This document shows positions 11,529-22,099 of a stretch of DNA of 64,000 bases, piece after piece. Position numbers and translations under genes: made by a program. Position 1 is the first letter of the stretch. Each line of letters begins with the position of its first letter. The DNA is from Chrysemys picta bellii (lineage: Eukaryota; Chordata; Testudines; Emydidae). A model generated the notes under the pieces. It made no database searches. It was not told the origin of the DNA and was given only the letters and a program-made list of their open reading frames with translations. Where the stretch lies: the NCBI RefSeq assembly GCF_011386835.1, contig NC_088800.1, positions 57,379,439 to 57,443,438 on the forward strand, written 5' to 3'.

Positions 11529-11903
11529 CAACAGCTCCAACTTTGTCCTTTCCGGGGGGGGGGGGGTGCTCGACCCCTGCTCCACCCCAGGTCCCGCCCC
11601 CACTCCACCCCTTCCCCTGAGCGCCTATCCCCACCCTCCCTCTTTCTGCCCCTGCCCTGTTCTGCCCCCTGCCCCAAGTGTGCCCCTCCCTCGCTCCTTT
11701 CCCCCACAGTGCCTCCTGCACGCCACTAAACAGCTGATCCACAGTGGGCGGGAGGTGCTGGGGGCAGGGGCAGGTGCTGATCAGCGGGAGGCGCTGGGCA
11801 GGGAGGGAGAGGAGCTGATGGGGGGACTGATGGGGGGTGCACCCACCATTCCCCCCCCCCCGGGTGTTCCAGCCCCGGAGCACCCATGAAGTTGGTGCCT
11901 ATG
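11529..11903. mobile_element. hAT-type nonautonomous element
   Basis: A perfect 8-bp target duplication GATCCAGA occurs at 11521-11528 and 11904-11911. The right end GGAGCACCCATGAAGTTGG then TGCCTATG and the left end CAACAGCTCCAACTTT mark a family with GGTGCTC near both ends. Internal sequence is C-rich, with a G run at 11556-11567. The frames of 70-146 codons across it are compositional artefacts. Confidence 0.85.
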
Positions 11904-12229
11904 GATCCAGAATCACATCTCTTTCAATAAGCAACCTGTGTCCAGAACCTTTAAGGGCCTGGGTGAAGACCAGCCTGTCAATATAAAAGCATGGGAAGTG
12001 CCGCCTAATGTGTCTGTTGTTCTCACCTGTGAAAGACATACAATGCTTTCTACTGTATGTTCATCATCTGTCCAAGCTCCTGCCATACCTCCCCAGGTTA
12101 GCGAACTCCTTAGCAGTCTGACCACTGCAGATGCTGGTTGGTGTGGGAAATCCCCACAGCAAGATGACTCAAACAGATCAAAAAGTTAGTGGCGAAATAA
12201 TTGAGTCCTAAAATGTTACGATGTAAAGA

Positions 12230-12640
12230 AACCTGTAACTATTCGATGTGAAGCCAGTGAACGCAGCATTATTACAGACTGGCCAGCCTGTGCCATTTGC
12301 CTTGTCTTGGACTATTTCCGACAAAGCAAAGCTCAAACATAGAAAGATTGCCTAGCCATTATGTTTAAATGCATCAAGTTTGACCAATCTGTCCTGGGAC
12401 ATGATCATATCCACGTGGATACAGACAACAAACCTTTGGGATCCATCTTCAAAAACCCTTTGCTTCAAAATGTCTTCAAAGAATGCTAATGAAAATTCAA
12501 AACTCATTGCTTGGACATAGAATACAAAGAAGGTGTCTGATGTTCATTGCAGACTCTGTTCAGCACAGCAGGGCCATTAGGAACTTGAACATATCAAAAA
12601 GGCAGAATTCCTTTCTGTGACAGGTAGCTTCTGCAGATAC
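12230..12640 (+). pseudogene. Ty3/gypsy-type pol RNase H fragment
   Basis: Plus-strand translation gives KPVTIRCEASE, then FDQSVLGHDHIHVDTDN, then KPLGSIFKNPLLQ, and, in a shifted frame, MLMKIQNSLLG and a CLMFIADSV block. This order (PVTIQCDAS, VYGR..HVETDHKPLESIF, LQRMLLRLQ.YDL, ADTLSRA) is that of the RNase H domain of Ty3/gypsy retrotransposons. Frameshifts and stops show decay. No LTRs could be paired with it. Confidence 0.7.
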
Positions 12641-12984
12641 AAAGACCTTCCCAAACAGATGCTGCACTGCCAGCACTCAGACCAGTCACATACTCTGCTC
12701 CCAGAGCCAGAACCCAGTATTCTAGTGCCAGTTCGCAAATAGCTATCTAACCCAGCGATGAAGTGCATGCTCTAGCTCCTTCTGTGGGCGATGGGCTGCT
12801 CCTCAGAGAAGTTAAAAGCATGCTCTCCTTTATTTCCCCCTTCCCCTCCTCCAGTACCCCAGTTACTCCATACCTGGGGTAATTCAGGACTGTGTTATGC
12901 ACCTGTGTGGTGGGGGTTCAAATCCAGCTGATAGTGGGACGAGCAGAAGTATATGTAAATTAGTGTGAGGACCCCAGGGAAAAC

Positions 12985-15405
12985 AGTTTAAATCATTTTA
13001 TATTACAGAAGAACAGTCAAACTGGCTCAAACAATAGGCCAGCTAGCCCAGTATCCTGTCTTCCAACAGTGTCCAGTACCAGAGGCTTCAGAGGGAATGA
13101 ACAGAACAGGGCAGTTACCAAGTGATCCATCCCTGTCATCTAGTCCCAGCTTCTGGCAGTTAGACATTTAGGGACACCCAGAGCATAGGGCTGCATCTTG
13201 CCTAATAGCCATTGATGGATCTATCTCCATTAATTTATCTAATTCGTTTTTGAACCCAGTTATATTTTTGTCCTTCACAACATCCCCTGGCAACACGTTC
13301 CACAGGTTCACTGTGCATTGCGTGAAGTACTTCCTTATGTTTGTTTGAAACCTGCTGCCTATTCATTTCATTGGATGACCCCTGTGTTATGTGAAGTGGT
13401 AAATAACACTTCCTTATTCACTTTCTCCACACCATTCATTATTTTATCATATCCCCCTTCAGTATCTTTTCCAAGCTGAACAGTCGCAGTCTTTTTAATC
13501 TCTCTTCATACAGAAGCTATTCCATACCCCTAATGGTTTTTTATTGCCCTTCTCTGTGCCTTTTCCAATTCTAATACCTCTTTTCTGAGACGAGGTTGAC
13601 CACAACTGCACACAGTATTCAAGCTGTGGGTGTACCATGGATTTATATAGTGGCATTATGATAAAATAGAAACTATCTGTCCCTTTCCTAATGGCTCCCA
13701 ACATTCTGTTAGCTTTTTTGCTTGCCGCTGCACATTGTGCAGATGTTTTCAGAGAACAATCCACAGTGACTCCTAGATCTTTCTTGAGTGGTAACAGCTA
13801 ATTTAGACTCCATCATTTTGTATGTATAGCTGGGATTATGTTTTCCAATTACTTTTCACTTAACAGCATTGAATTTCATCTATTATTTTGTTGCTCAGTC
13901 ACCCAGTTTTGTGGGATCCCTTTGTAATTCTTCGCAGTCTGCTTTGGACTTAACTATCTTGAGTAATTTTGTGTCATCTGCAAACTTTGCAACCTCACTG
14001 TTTACCTCTTTTTCTAGATCACTTATGAATATGCTGAACAGAACAGGCCCCAGTACAGCTCCTTGCCCCTCCTCCCCCACCACTATTTACCTCTCTCCAC
14101 TGCGAAAACTGTCCTTTTATTCCTGCCCTTTGTCACCTATCTTTTAACCAGTTACTGGTCCATGAGAGGATCTTCCTTCTTATTCCATTACTACTCACTT
14201 TGCTTAAGAGCTTTGGGTGTGGGACTTTGTCAACAGCTTTCTGAAAGTCCAAGTATACAATATCAACTTGATCACACTTGCCCATGTACTTGTTGACCCC
14301 TCAAAGAATTCTAATCGGTTGGTGAGGCATGATTTTCCTTTACAAAAGCGGTGTAGATTCTTCCAACATATCGTGTTCATCTGCATGTCTGATAATTCTG
14401 GGTTTTTTTCACTATAGTTTCAACCAGTTTGCCTGGTACTGAAGTCAGGCTTACTGGCCTGTAATTGCAGGGATCACCTCTGGAGCCTTTTTTAAAAATT
14501 GGTGTAACATGAGCTATCTGCAAGTCATCTGGTACAGAGGCTGATTTAAGTGATAAGTCGCATACCACAGTTAGTAGTTCTCCAATTTCATATTTGAGCT
14601 CCTTCAGAATTCTTGGGTGAATACCATCTGGGCCTGGTGACTTATTACTGTTTAAGTTACCAATTTGTTCCAAAACCGCCTCTATTGACACCTCAAATGA
14701 GACATTTCCTTAGATTTTTCGAATGGCTCAGGTGTGCGAATCTCCCTCAATATCCTCTGCAGAGAAGACTGATGCAAATAATTCATTTAGCTGCTCCACA
14801 ATGGCCTTGTCTTCCTTGTGTGCTCCTTTAGCACCTCAATAGACCGGGACCCCCTGATTGTTGAATAGGCTTCCTGCTTCTGAAGTACTTAAAATAATTT
14901 TTCTGTTAGTTTTTGTCTTTTGCTAGTTGCTCTTCAAATTCTTTTTTGATCTGCCTAATTATACGTTTACTTTTGACTTGTGACAGTTTATGTTCCTTCC
15001 TATTTTCCTCTGAAGGATTTTACTTCCAATTTTTAAGAGATGCCTTTTTGTCTCAAACCACCTCTTTTACAGTTTAGCGATGGCCGCATTTTTTTCGTCT
15101 TGTTGCTATTCTTTTTATTATTATTATTTGGGGTATACATATAGCTTGAGCCTTTACTATGGTGTTTTTAAAAAGTTTCCATGCAGTTTGCAGGGATTTC
15201 ACACTTGTGACTGTTCCTTTTAATTTCCACTCCTCAGTTTTCTGGTGTTCCCCTTTTTTAACTTTAATGCTTCTGTGGTGGGTTTGTATTTCCCCCACAG
15301 TAATATTACATTTAATTACATTATGATCACTATTAATGAGTGGTTCAGCTATATTCACCAGCTGGAGAAGGTGATTTTGAAATACTGAAGAAATTGACAA
15401 ACCAG
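12985..15405 (-). mobile_element. CR1-family LINE, 5' truncated, about 2.4 kb
   Basis: On the minus strand, from high to low coordinates: an inter-domain region (15400-15074), RT fingers and palm with KSPGPDGIHPRILKEL and YRPVSLTSVPGKLVE (14691-14377), palm with VLGPVLFSIFISDLE and the catalytic AKFADDTK (14083-13895), then thumb and C-terminal blocks (about 13764-13495), then the 3' UTR to about 12985. Several frameshifts and stops separate the frames. The copy ends just below the PLE dimer at 15423. It is the longest CR1 RT segment in the window and is inactive. Confidence 0.85.
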
Positions 15406-15422
15406 AACTCCATATATCAGGT

Positions 15423-15677
15423 ATCAGAAGGGTAGCCGTGTTAGTCTGAATCTGTAAAAAGCAACAGAGGGTCCTGTGGCACCTTTAAGACTAACAGAAG
15501 TATTGGGAGCATAAGCTTTCGTGGGTAAGAACCTCACTTCTTCAGATGCAAGTCTGAAGAAGTGAGGTTCTTACCCACGAAAGCTTATGCTCCCAATACT
15601 TCTGTTAGTCTTAAAGGTGCCACAGAACCCTCTGTTGCTTTTTCCATATATTTCCATTCCATATATCCGTATATACC
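15423..15677. mobile_element. Penelope-like terminal repeat, head-to-head dimer
   Basis: Arms 15456-15546 and 15553-15643 are inverted copies of 91 bp with one mismatch, around a 6-bp spacer TGCAAG. Each arm carries the PLE terminal signature (CTGAAGAAGTG, then CCCACGAAAGCTTATGCTC, then TGTTAGTCTTAAAGGTGCCA). The left side extends to a single copy of GTAGCCGTGTTAGTCTG. The whole is bounded by a 13-bp direct repeat CCATATATCAGGT at 15410-15422 and 15678-15690, implying one insertion event. The bases 15644-15677 are AT-rich filler. Confidence 0.85.
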
Positions 15678-15690
15678 CCATATATCAGGT

Positions 15691-17303
15691 TGAACAAGAT
15701 CTTTACAGCCAGTCCCTTCTCAATGCTGTTGACTCATCTTTTTATTTCTCTGTCTCTCAGACAAACAAGCAAGCAAACCTCCCACAACCAATATTTAATG
15801 AACAATAATGCCTGTGACACTGCTGCTTGCTCTGTATGCAAATCCTTCTGGCCTATGAAAACAACACAAATGTGCTGCTCCTCTCCTCCACTGCTGGGGG
15901 TTAAGAAGTTATTTCTGGGATGTTGTTTATAGTTTGACTTCCTGTAAAGCACTGGGTTTCCTCAGGAGGAGATGCATCTGGAGAACACTACACAAGACCT
16001 TGCAAAACTCCACAAAACTCCCACATAAACACTTGCCTCAAAGGTAGGGAATGACTGATTGGATGTTCTTTCTCGCTTTACACCCCACTCCCTTTCTTGT
16101 CTAGCTATCATATAAATTCTAGTGTAAGAGCCTCTTGTATTTTTATGAGAATGCACATTATCGCACTGAAGAAATAGGAAAAAATAATAGTGATATCTGC
16201 AAAGTGGCAAGTAGGAAGAAGCCTCAATTGTTATTTGTCTTACCTTTCTCAGAAGCCGGGGCAAGGTCAATAAAACTTCGACATTTTTCACCTTTAAAAG
16301 AAAAGGATTTATTTTAAGAGACAGAAGTTGATTTGGTTTTGCTTTGTCTTCTCTCGCTTCCAACGATGGGTACTGCAGCCACTCCCACTTCAGGCACTAA
16401 CAGACCATGCACCGAGAGCCGGCTACTCATCTGCCAATCTTTCCCATCCACCATGCACTGCTCCCGCATGGTCTGACCCTCCAGCAGATCGATATGGGGT
16501 TTCCTCACCCATGTGAGCTCCCACATTCCCTCCCTCTGTTGGGAGTTGAGAACATGATTATGAAGAAGCAATTTACCCTTTGACTGCCAGCGTCCAGTCC
16601 CCCCCGGTGTGGTGACAGAGGGGATACAGTCTGCGCTGCACTTGTTCAGGAATTGTAAGGTCTTCTGTTGTACCCCTGCTACAATGGCCACTGTGCAATG
16701 CAGTGCAGGGGCACAGAATCACTGGGCATAGGTCTGCCCTGGCACCTGGCGCTCCAACCAGGGTGGTACAGAGCCTCCCTGTGGCAGGGGGCATTCCAAG
16801 GAAGGTGTGTGTGGGGGGGGTGTCCTGTGATCCCTTTGTACCAGCCTAGCTCTCTGTCTGCCTCAGAGTTACTCAACCCCTCCTGCTCAGAGCAAGCCTC
16901 CCAGAAGTAGTGGCTGGAGGAGCCTGGTCAATGCTAGCACACACCTCAGCTAATGCCAGTGAAGTAGAATTGGTGATAACAATGATGGGGCATTTTTTGC
17001 AGAAAAAGCCCATGTAAAAAAGGCCAATGATGCATGAAATTGACCAAGCAGCAAAAGTCCTTTTTCCCTTTTCACTGTACCTGGAAACACTCAAATGTGC
17101 TGTTGAGGGAGCATCAATAAACCATTGGAAATGGTGAAAGAGGAGAACATGGAAGATACCATGAGGACCTTGCTAGCTCTGCTCTACCTGTCGTAGAGCC
17201 AGCATACACCAGGAGACAGATGTGTTATTGCAGCGGCTTAGCTACACTGCCACCTTCCTACCTGATTCCTTCCTGCTGAGGGCTCTGGTTAGTGTCTTAC
17301 AGA
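15691..17303. other. no gene recognised
   Basis: Overlapping frames up to 133 codons occur on both strands (for example 15962-16363 and 16314-16691 minus) with no domain, and none stands out by codon pattern. No repeat termini were identified. Confidence 0.45.
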
Positions 17304-17625
17304 CTGGGCCGGCTCTACTGTTTTTGCTGCCCCAAGCAGCGCGCCGAATTGACGGCAGGGGCAGGCCATGCGCCTTTAGGGCAGCACGCGCGTTTCTGTG
17401 GTGGTGGCAATTCGGTGGCAGCTTCTGTCTTCAGCCGGAAGACAGAAGCTGCCGCTGAATTGCCGCTGCGGGCAGCTGAACATAGAAGCTGCGGCCAAAT
17501 TGCCGCCGCCGCGGAAACGCACCTGCCGCCCTGCTGCTTGGGGGCAAAAACACACAGACTGCCGCCCCTTGCAGATTGCCGCCCCAAGCACCTGCTTGGA
17601 ATGCTGGTGCCTGGAGCCAGCCCTG
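17304..17625. mobile_element. hAT-type nonautonomous element, GC-rich
   Basis: The termini CTGGGCCGGCTCT and GGAGCCAGCCCTG are imperfect inverted repeats. A perfect 8-bp target duplication CTTACAGA lies at 17296-17303 and 17626-17633. The interior is rich in GCCGC and inverted motifs. The 90-136-codon frames across it are compositional. Confidence 0.9.
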
Positions 17626-17633
17626 CTTACAGA

Positions 17634-18889
17634 CAGTCACAGACCCAGATTCGTCCTTGCACTGGCACCAGCATAGAAACCTAGGTGAGGCTGCAGGGCC
17701 AGTATGGCTCCTGAGGTCAGCCCTAGAGGCTGCCCAACCTTGTGCCTCAAAGGGTGCTAGTAACAGCGGCAGCAGCATGAGCAGTACTGGGGGGTAGTGC
17801 CTAGCAGCCCAGTCAGGGTGGGACTGGACCCCATTCTGCACACACTGAGTTTACCATCTGAGTCTAAGCAAAGAATGACAGGTAGGTTCAGACACACAGA
17901 CAGAGGAGGACAAGGGAGCAGTGAGACGCCAACTATGATCACTGTGACAAGCAGAAGTCACAGTACACAAGTAGCCTGGCCTACCCCTTGTTTTGTAGCT
18001 ATCATAGCAGAGGAGCTTTTAGGATTTGAAGGAGCAGTGAGGAGGCTTTGTAAACAGGGAGCTTAACCCAGGCCGTTGGGGGTGGCATGAGAGAAGAAAA
18101 CTGGACTAATGAGCAGTCAAGACTTGCTTCCTTTGCAGAGTGGAGCTGAGGGTCGACAGCTCGATCACATATAAGAGATGATAGGTCAATAGGGTTTATT
18201 TAGAAGGAGGAAAAGTAGTTTGTTTTTGAGGCAGCGGAGAAGGGGGAAGCCAGTGAAGGGATGTGCAAAGAGCAGGGACGTGGTTGGAGTGTTGAGGCTG
18301 AAAAATGAACATTGCAGTAGCATTTTGGATGGATGTAAGTGGGGCAAGATTGCATTTGTCAAGGCTACGGAAGAGGATGTTGCAGTACTCACACTACGAC
18401 ATGAAGAGGGCCTAGGTGAAAGTTCTAGCTGTGTGGGTGGAGAGGAAAAGCTGGGTCTCAGAGATGTGGGGCAGGAAGATTTAGACATGGCCTGAGTTGA
18501 TTGGTCTAGTTGATTGGACATGTTGATGAGTGGATAGCAGGCTGGCTATTGAGTAGAGCAGACAGCAGGACAGCTAGCAGGGTGGCTGGCAGAGAGGTGC
18601 ATCTGGCGGTGAAGATTGTAGCAAAACCCCATGGAGAGGCGTGGCACTTGGCCATCAACCTGAGCAGCGGAGCATGTAAGATGCGCCCCTTCTCCCCCCA
18701 TACCTCCCTCCACTTCCACCCTGCCTGGGAGGTAAACTCTGCAGATGAACTTCTGAACTCTGGGGAGGCTGCACTGACCAAGGTCAGAAACTGTGGGTGG
18801 GGTGACTTTTGGGTTGCTGGACTTAAGACCCTGAGGGAAAAGGAGACTGCCAAACTTACTTGGGGGTGGGTCATTTGCTCATGGTTTGT
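17634..18889. other. unassigned; possible old repeat at 18190-18500
   Basis: The stretch 18190-18500 reads like a recurrent sauropsid repeat (GCAGTAGCATTTTGGATGG and following), but its family could not be named. The frames at 18510-18896 (+) and 18506-19075 (-) show no domain. Confidence 0.3.
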
Positions 18890-19151
18890 GTTATGAATCC
18901 TCTTTGTGGCGTTTCCCCAATATAATGCTGCATTGTTTCCCTCCTTTATTAAAAGGCTTTTGCTACACTCAGACTCCGTGCTTGCAAGCGGGGAAGTATT
19001 GCCTCTTAGAGGCACCCAGGGGGTGGTGTGTAATTGTCCCAGGTCACTGAGTCGGGGCTCGAGCCGGTTTTGCATTGTGTTATTTAAACAGAACCCCTAG
19101 ATACTGAACCCGGCCCTTGTTGCTGCCAACTCTGATGGGCAGAAAGGTTAC
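18890..19151 (+). mobile_element. possible LTR 3' segment
   Basis: The segment carries an ATTAAA-type polyadenylation signal (TTTATTAAAAGGCTTTTGC near 18945) followed by a G+C-balanced tract that ends in AAAGGTTACA. This resembles the R-U5 part of an LTR ending in CA. No partner TG start or target duplication was proven, so the assignment is tentative. Confidence 0.4.
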
Positions 19152-19211
19152 AGGGGGAACTGCTGTAGGGAGGTTGGAGGACAAGGCAGAGGATGGGGAA
19201 GGCCACCAGCC

Positions 19212-19888
19212 TAGGGTTACCATACGTCCGGATTTTCCCGGACATGTCCGGCTTTTGGGGGCTCAAATCCCCGTCCGGGGGGAAATCCCCAAAAGCCGGG
19301 CATGTCCGGGAAAATCGGGAGGCTCGGCCGGGGCCTCTTTGTCTGGGGCCGGGGCCGGTGCGGGGCTGGGGTCGCGGGGCCGGGGGCATAGTGCCGGGCT
19401 GGGGGCCGGGCGCGCGGTGCCGGGCCGGGCTGGGCGCGGGGCCGGGGTCCGGGCCGGGAGCCGGGGGCGCGGTGCCGGTCCGGGGTCGGGGAGCCGGGAG
19501 CCGGTCCGGGGTCGGGGAGCCGGGAGCCGGGCCCGCGGGGCTGGGAGCCGGGAGCCAGGCCCGCGGGGCTGGGAGCCGGGCCCGCGGAGCCGGGAGCTGG
19601 GGGGTGCGCCGGGCCGCCGGGGGTGGTCGGCCGGGGCCAGCACCCCAGGGCCCGAGCCGACCCAGGCTGGAGCCGCCGGGGGGCCAGCCTGGGCCGCGCC
19701 TCCTCCCCCCCACACCTCCCCCTTACCTGCTTCAGGCTTCCCGCGAATTAAATGTTCGAGGGAAGCAGGGGAGGGGGCGGAGACTTTGGGAGGGGGCGGA
19801 GTTGGGGCGGGGCGTGGGCGGGGCTGGGGGCGGGGCCGGGGCCCCGGGGAGTGTCCTCCATTGGGAGGCACAAAATATGGTAACCCTA
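19212..19888 (+). mobile_element. GC-rich hAT element, 677 bp
   Basis: Terminal inverted repeats TAGGGTTACCATA (19212-19224) and TATGGTAACCCTA (19876-19888) are perfect. A perfect 8-bp target duplication CACCAGCC lies at 19204-19211 and 19889-19896. Next to the left end is a hairpin built of CCCGGACATGTCCGG and its imperfect inverse. The middle (about 19330-19700) is almost pure GC with repeated GAGCCGGGAGCCGG units and many CpGs. The element shares its ends with the one at 29109-30169, in opposite orientation. Confidence 0.92.
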
Positions 19889-19896
19889 CACCAGCC

Positions 19897-20590
19897 AAAA
19901 GCAGCAGGAGAGGTAAGGGCCAGTCCAAGGGGAGGGAGGGGGCACAGGCGTCCATGTGTGCTTGCAAAAGCCCAGCCTGTGTGTGCTGCTGCTACAGGCC
20001 CAAGTGGTGGAAAAGGGGTGAGGCAAGCCACTGAGTCCCAGAGTAAGGAGCAGAGGCAGATGGTAGGTGGGGGTGGTGGAGGGGGCAGCAGTGGTGGTGG
20101 GGGGCAAGGGGGAACAGATGGACTAGGGGGAGGGCTCTGCGCCACCCCGTCTCCCCACAGCAACAGTTATTACCCCCACCACAAGAGCAGAGATGGAAGC
20201 AGTCACTCAATCCTTCAGGAGGCCCCCTCCGTGGTGTCCTGCAGAGTTTCTGCGTGCTCCCGCAGCAGCCAAGGTTTCCTTCTTCCTCACCAAGGCACCA
20301 GCAGGCTTCCAGGCAGCACAGGCACCAGCAACAGTCAGTCTGGTAACCAGGCAGGAGGGACCCCTCAGGTAGTGGCAGCGGCAACAGCAGAGGCGGGGTC
20401 CCTCACCCCCCCCCTCTGGGGAGCAGGCCAGCAGACCCCCCCCAAGCAGCAGCAGCAGCAACCAGGGAGTCCACCGGCTGGCAAGGTAGCGAGGGGCAGG
20501 GGGTCTGGCCCAAATGAGAATCTGAAGCAAAGGAATCTTGGGCCCAGCAGCAGCAGCTCCACACCCGCAAGAGGGTCCTGGACAGCCGAT
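19897..20590. other. Gly/Ser/Gln-rich low-complexity segment, unassigned
   Basis: One plus-strand frame stays open here and encodes runs of Gly, Ser and Gln (for example QQTPPKQQQQQPG and GPSSSSSTP). A second frame is also Gln-rich (VSPQQQLLPPPQEQ). Being open in two frames and GC-rich argues for composition rather than selection. The segment lies between an LTR-like 3' end (to 19151) and an LTR-like start (20591), so it could be a retroelement interior; no gag motif is recognised. Confidence 0.35.
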
Positions 20591-20606
20591 ATGTTAGCCC
20601 TAGAAT

Positions 20607-21016
20607 TAGGGTTACCAGATAGACTGTTCTCAGTGGTGGCAGATGACAGAACAAGGAGTAATGGTCTCAAGTTGCAGTGGGGGAGGTTTAGGTTGGATAT
20701 TAGGAAAAACTTTTTCACTAGGAGGGTGGTGAAGCACTAGAATGGGTTACCTAGGGAGGTGGTGGAATCTCCTTCCTTAGAGGTTTTTAAGGTGAGGCTT
20801 GACAAAGCCCTGGCTGGGATGATTTAGTTGGGGATTGGTCCTGCTTTGAGCAGGGGGTTGGACTAGATGACCTCCTGAGGTCCCTTCCAACCCTGAGATT
20901 CTATGATAGCAACTGTGAAAAAACGGGACAGGGGGTGGGGGTAATAGGCGCCTATATAAGAAAAAGTCCCAAAAAACAGGACTGTCCCTTTAAAAACAGG
21001 ACATCTGGTCACCCTA
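20607..21016 (-). mobile_element. hAT MITE carrying a nested CR1
   Basis: The ends TAGGGTTACCAGATAG and GACATCTGGTCACCCTA are inverted repeats. A perfect 8-bp target duplication CCTAGAAT lies at 20599-20606 and 21017-21024. The interior (20909-21016: GTGAAAAAACGGGACAGGGG, then GGACTGTCC) is the reverse complement of the MITE at 39881-40009. A CR1 3' end (about 20621-20908) sits directly behind the left terminus and accounts for the extra 290 bp. Confidence 0.9.
20621..20908 (+). mobile_element. CR1 3' end nested in a hAT MITE
   Basis: The segment starts ACTGTTCTCAGTGGTGGCAG, passes through GGTTACCTAGGGAGGTGGTG and ends GAGATTCTATGAT, the typical CR1 terminus. It lies between MITE bases CCAGATAG and AGCAACTG. 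A short GATAG repeat flanks it. The copy is 5' truncated to about 290 bp and is the youngest layer here. Confidence 0.88.
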
Positions 21017-21497
21017 CCTAGAATGTTAAAGGCCCTTTTTCCTACAAGCTGAAAGCGGGTTACCTCAGGTCAATTAGGGACACCTGAATCCAATTGAGGG
21101 CTGCCTTTAAAAATCCCTCCTCTGGGGCAAATGAGACAAGCTACTGCTGGGCTGGTGGCAGTAAAGAAACAAGCTTTTCCAAGCTAAGAGGCTATGCTCT
21201 TTACCAGAGGGGAACAGCCAAACCTGAGTGCATGCTTGGGGAAGGATGGACACCCCAGGGCAAACAACAGGACAACACCCTGCCCCAGTGAGGAGGCAGG
21301 GAAAGGTATGCCTTTGTGTTTATGAGACTGTTTCCTTTTTGATTGATGAAGGATCACACCCCTGGCTGATACTGGGGCCTACCCTGAAAACACAGCCACA
21401 GGCACACAGAAGGCAGGAAGGCAAACACTGCCCAAAGTGGGGCTGACCCTGCCATTGCCAGAGTCTGGCAAGATAAAGGAGGTGCCTTGCCACACTA

Positions 21498-21990
21498 GGA
21501 ACACCCAGAGCATGGGGCTGCCTCTCTGTTCATTTTGGCTAATAGCCATTGATGGACCTATCCTCCATGAACTTATCTAGTTCTCTTTTGAACCACGTTA
21601 TAGTTTTGATCTTCACAACATCCCCTGGCAATGAGTTCCACAGGTTGTCTGTGTGGAAAAAGTACTTCCTTCTGTTTGTTTTAAAGCTGCTGCCTGTTAA
21701 CTTCATTGGGCGACCTCTGGTTCTTGTGTTATGTGAAGGAGTAAATAACACTTCCTTATTCACTTTCTCTATGCCAGTCACCATTTTATAGCCATCTATC
21801 ATATTCCCTTTTATTCATCTCTTTTCCAAGCTGAAAAGTCTGTGGGGGTGGTTTGGTTTTGTTTTGTTTTTTTAACTGCTGCTGTTATGGGTGTTTTCAG
21901 AGAACCATCCACTATGACTCCAAGATATTTCTTGAGTAATAAGAGCTAAGTTAGACCCCTTGCAAAAGCATATAACTATAAAAGGCCCCT
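21498..21990 (-). mobile_element. CR1-family 3' fragment with internal deletion
   Basis: Bases 21498-21840 match the 3' part of the CR1 at 12985-15405 (same order of blocks, minus-strand frame 21802-21539 with [11 protein letters not shown]). Bases 21885-21960 match a further upstream block (AGAGAACCATCCACTATGAC). The sequence between is missing, so this is a deleted copy. Confidence 0.75.
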
Positions 21991-22005
21991 TTTGAAATTG
22001 TGTGT

Positions 22006-22039
22006 ATATGTTAGCCCTAGAATTAGGGCTACCAGATAG
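22006..22039 (+). repeat. second copy of the LTR-hAT junction
   Basis: This 34-bp stretch repeats 20589-20622 with one mismatch (a C for a T). It includes the LTR start TGTTAGCCCTAGAAT and the hAT end TAGGGCTACCAGATAG. Sequence diverges on both sides. Confidence 0.9.
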
Positions 22040-22099
22040 CGTTACCAGGATATTGTGACTAGGGTCACAATGGGGTTCTAATGCCACACCATTGTCCCA

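Larger units (their letters stand above)
20591..21497 (+). mobile_element. probable LTR fragment, interrupted
   Basis: The segment starts TGTTAGCCCTAGAAT and continues after the hAT as GTTAAAGGCCC, with a TATA-like TTTAAAAAT near 21110, running to a possible end CTTGCCACA. The TG start recurs at 22006-22039. A matching target duplication was not found, so boundaries and family are tentative. Confidence 0.4.

Noticed and set aside
18083..19151. Solo LTR with GGGGG duplication
   Set aside because: A homopolymer pentamer is weak evidence, and the interval contains an unrelated repeat at 18190-18500.
19117..20034. 305-codon frame overlapping the GC-rich hAT
   Set aside because: Almost entirely within the GC-rich element; repetitive Arg/Gly/Ala composition on both strands.
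19193..20740. 515-codon plus-strand open frame
   Set aside because: It runs across a GC-rich hAT, a low-complexity segment, the hAT end and a CR1 piece. Four unrelated units in one frame mean it is open by composition, not selection.
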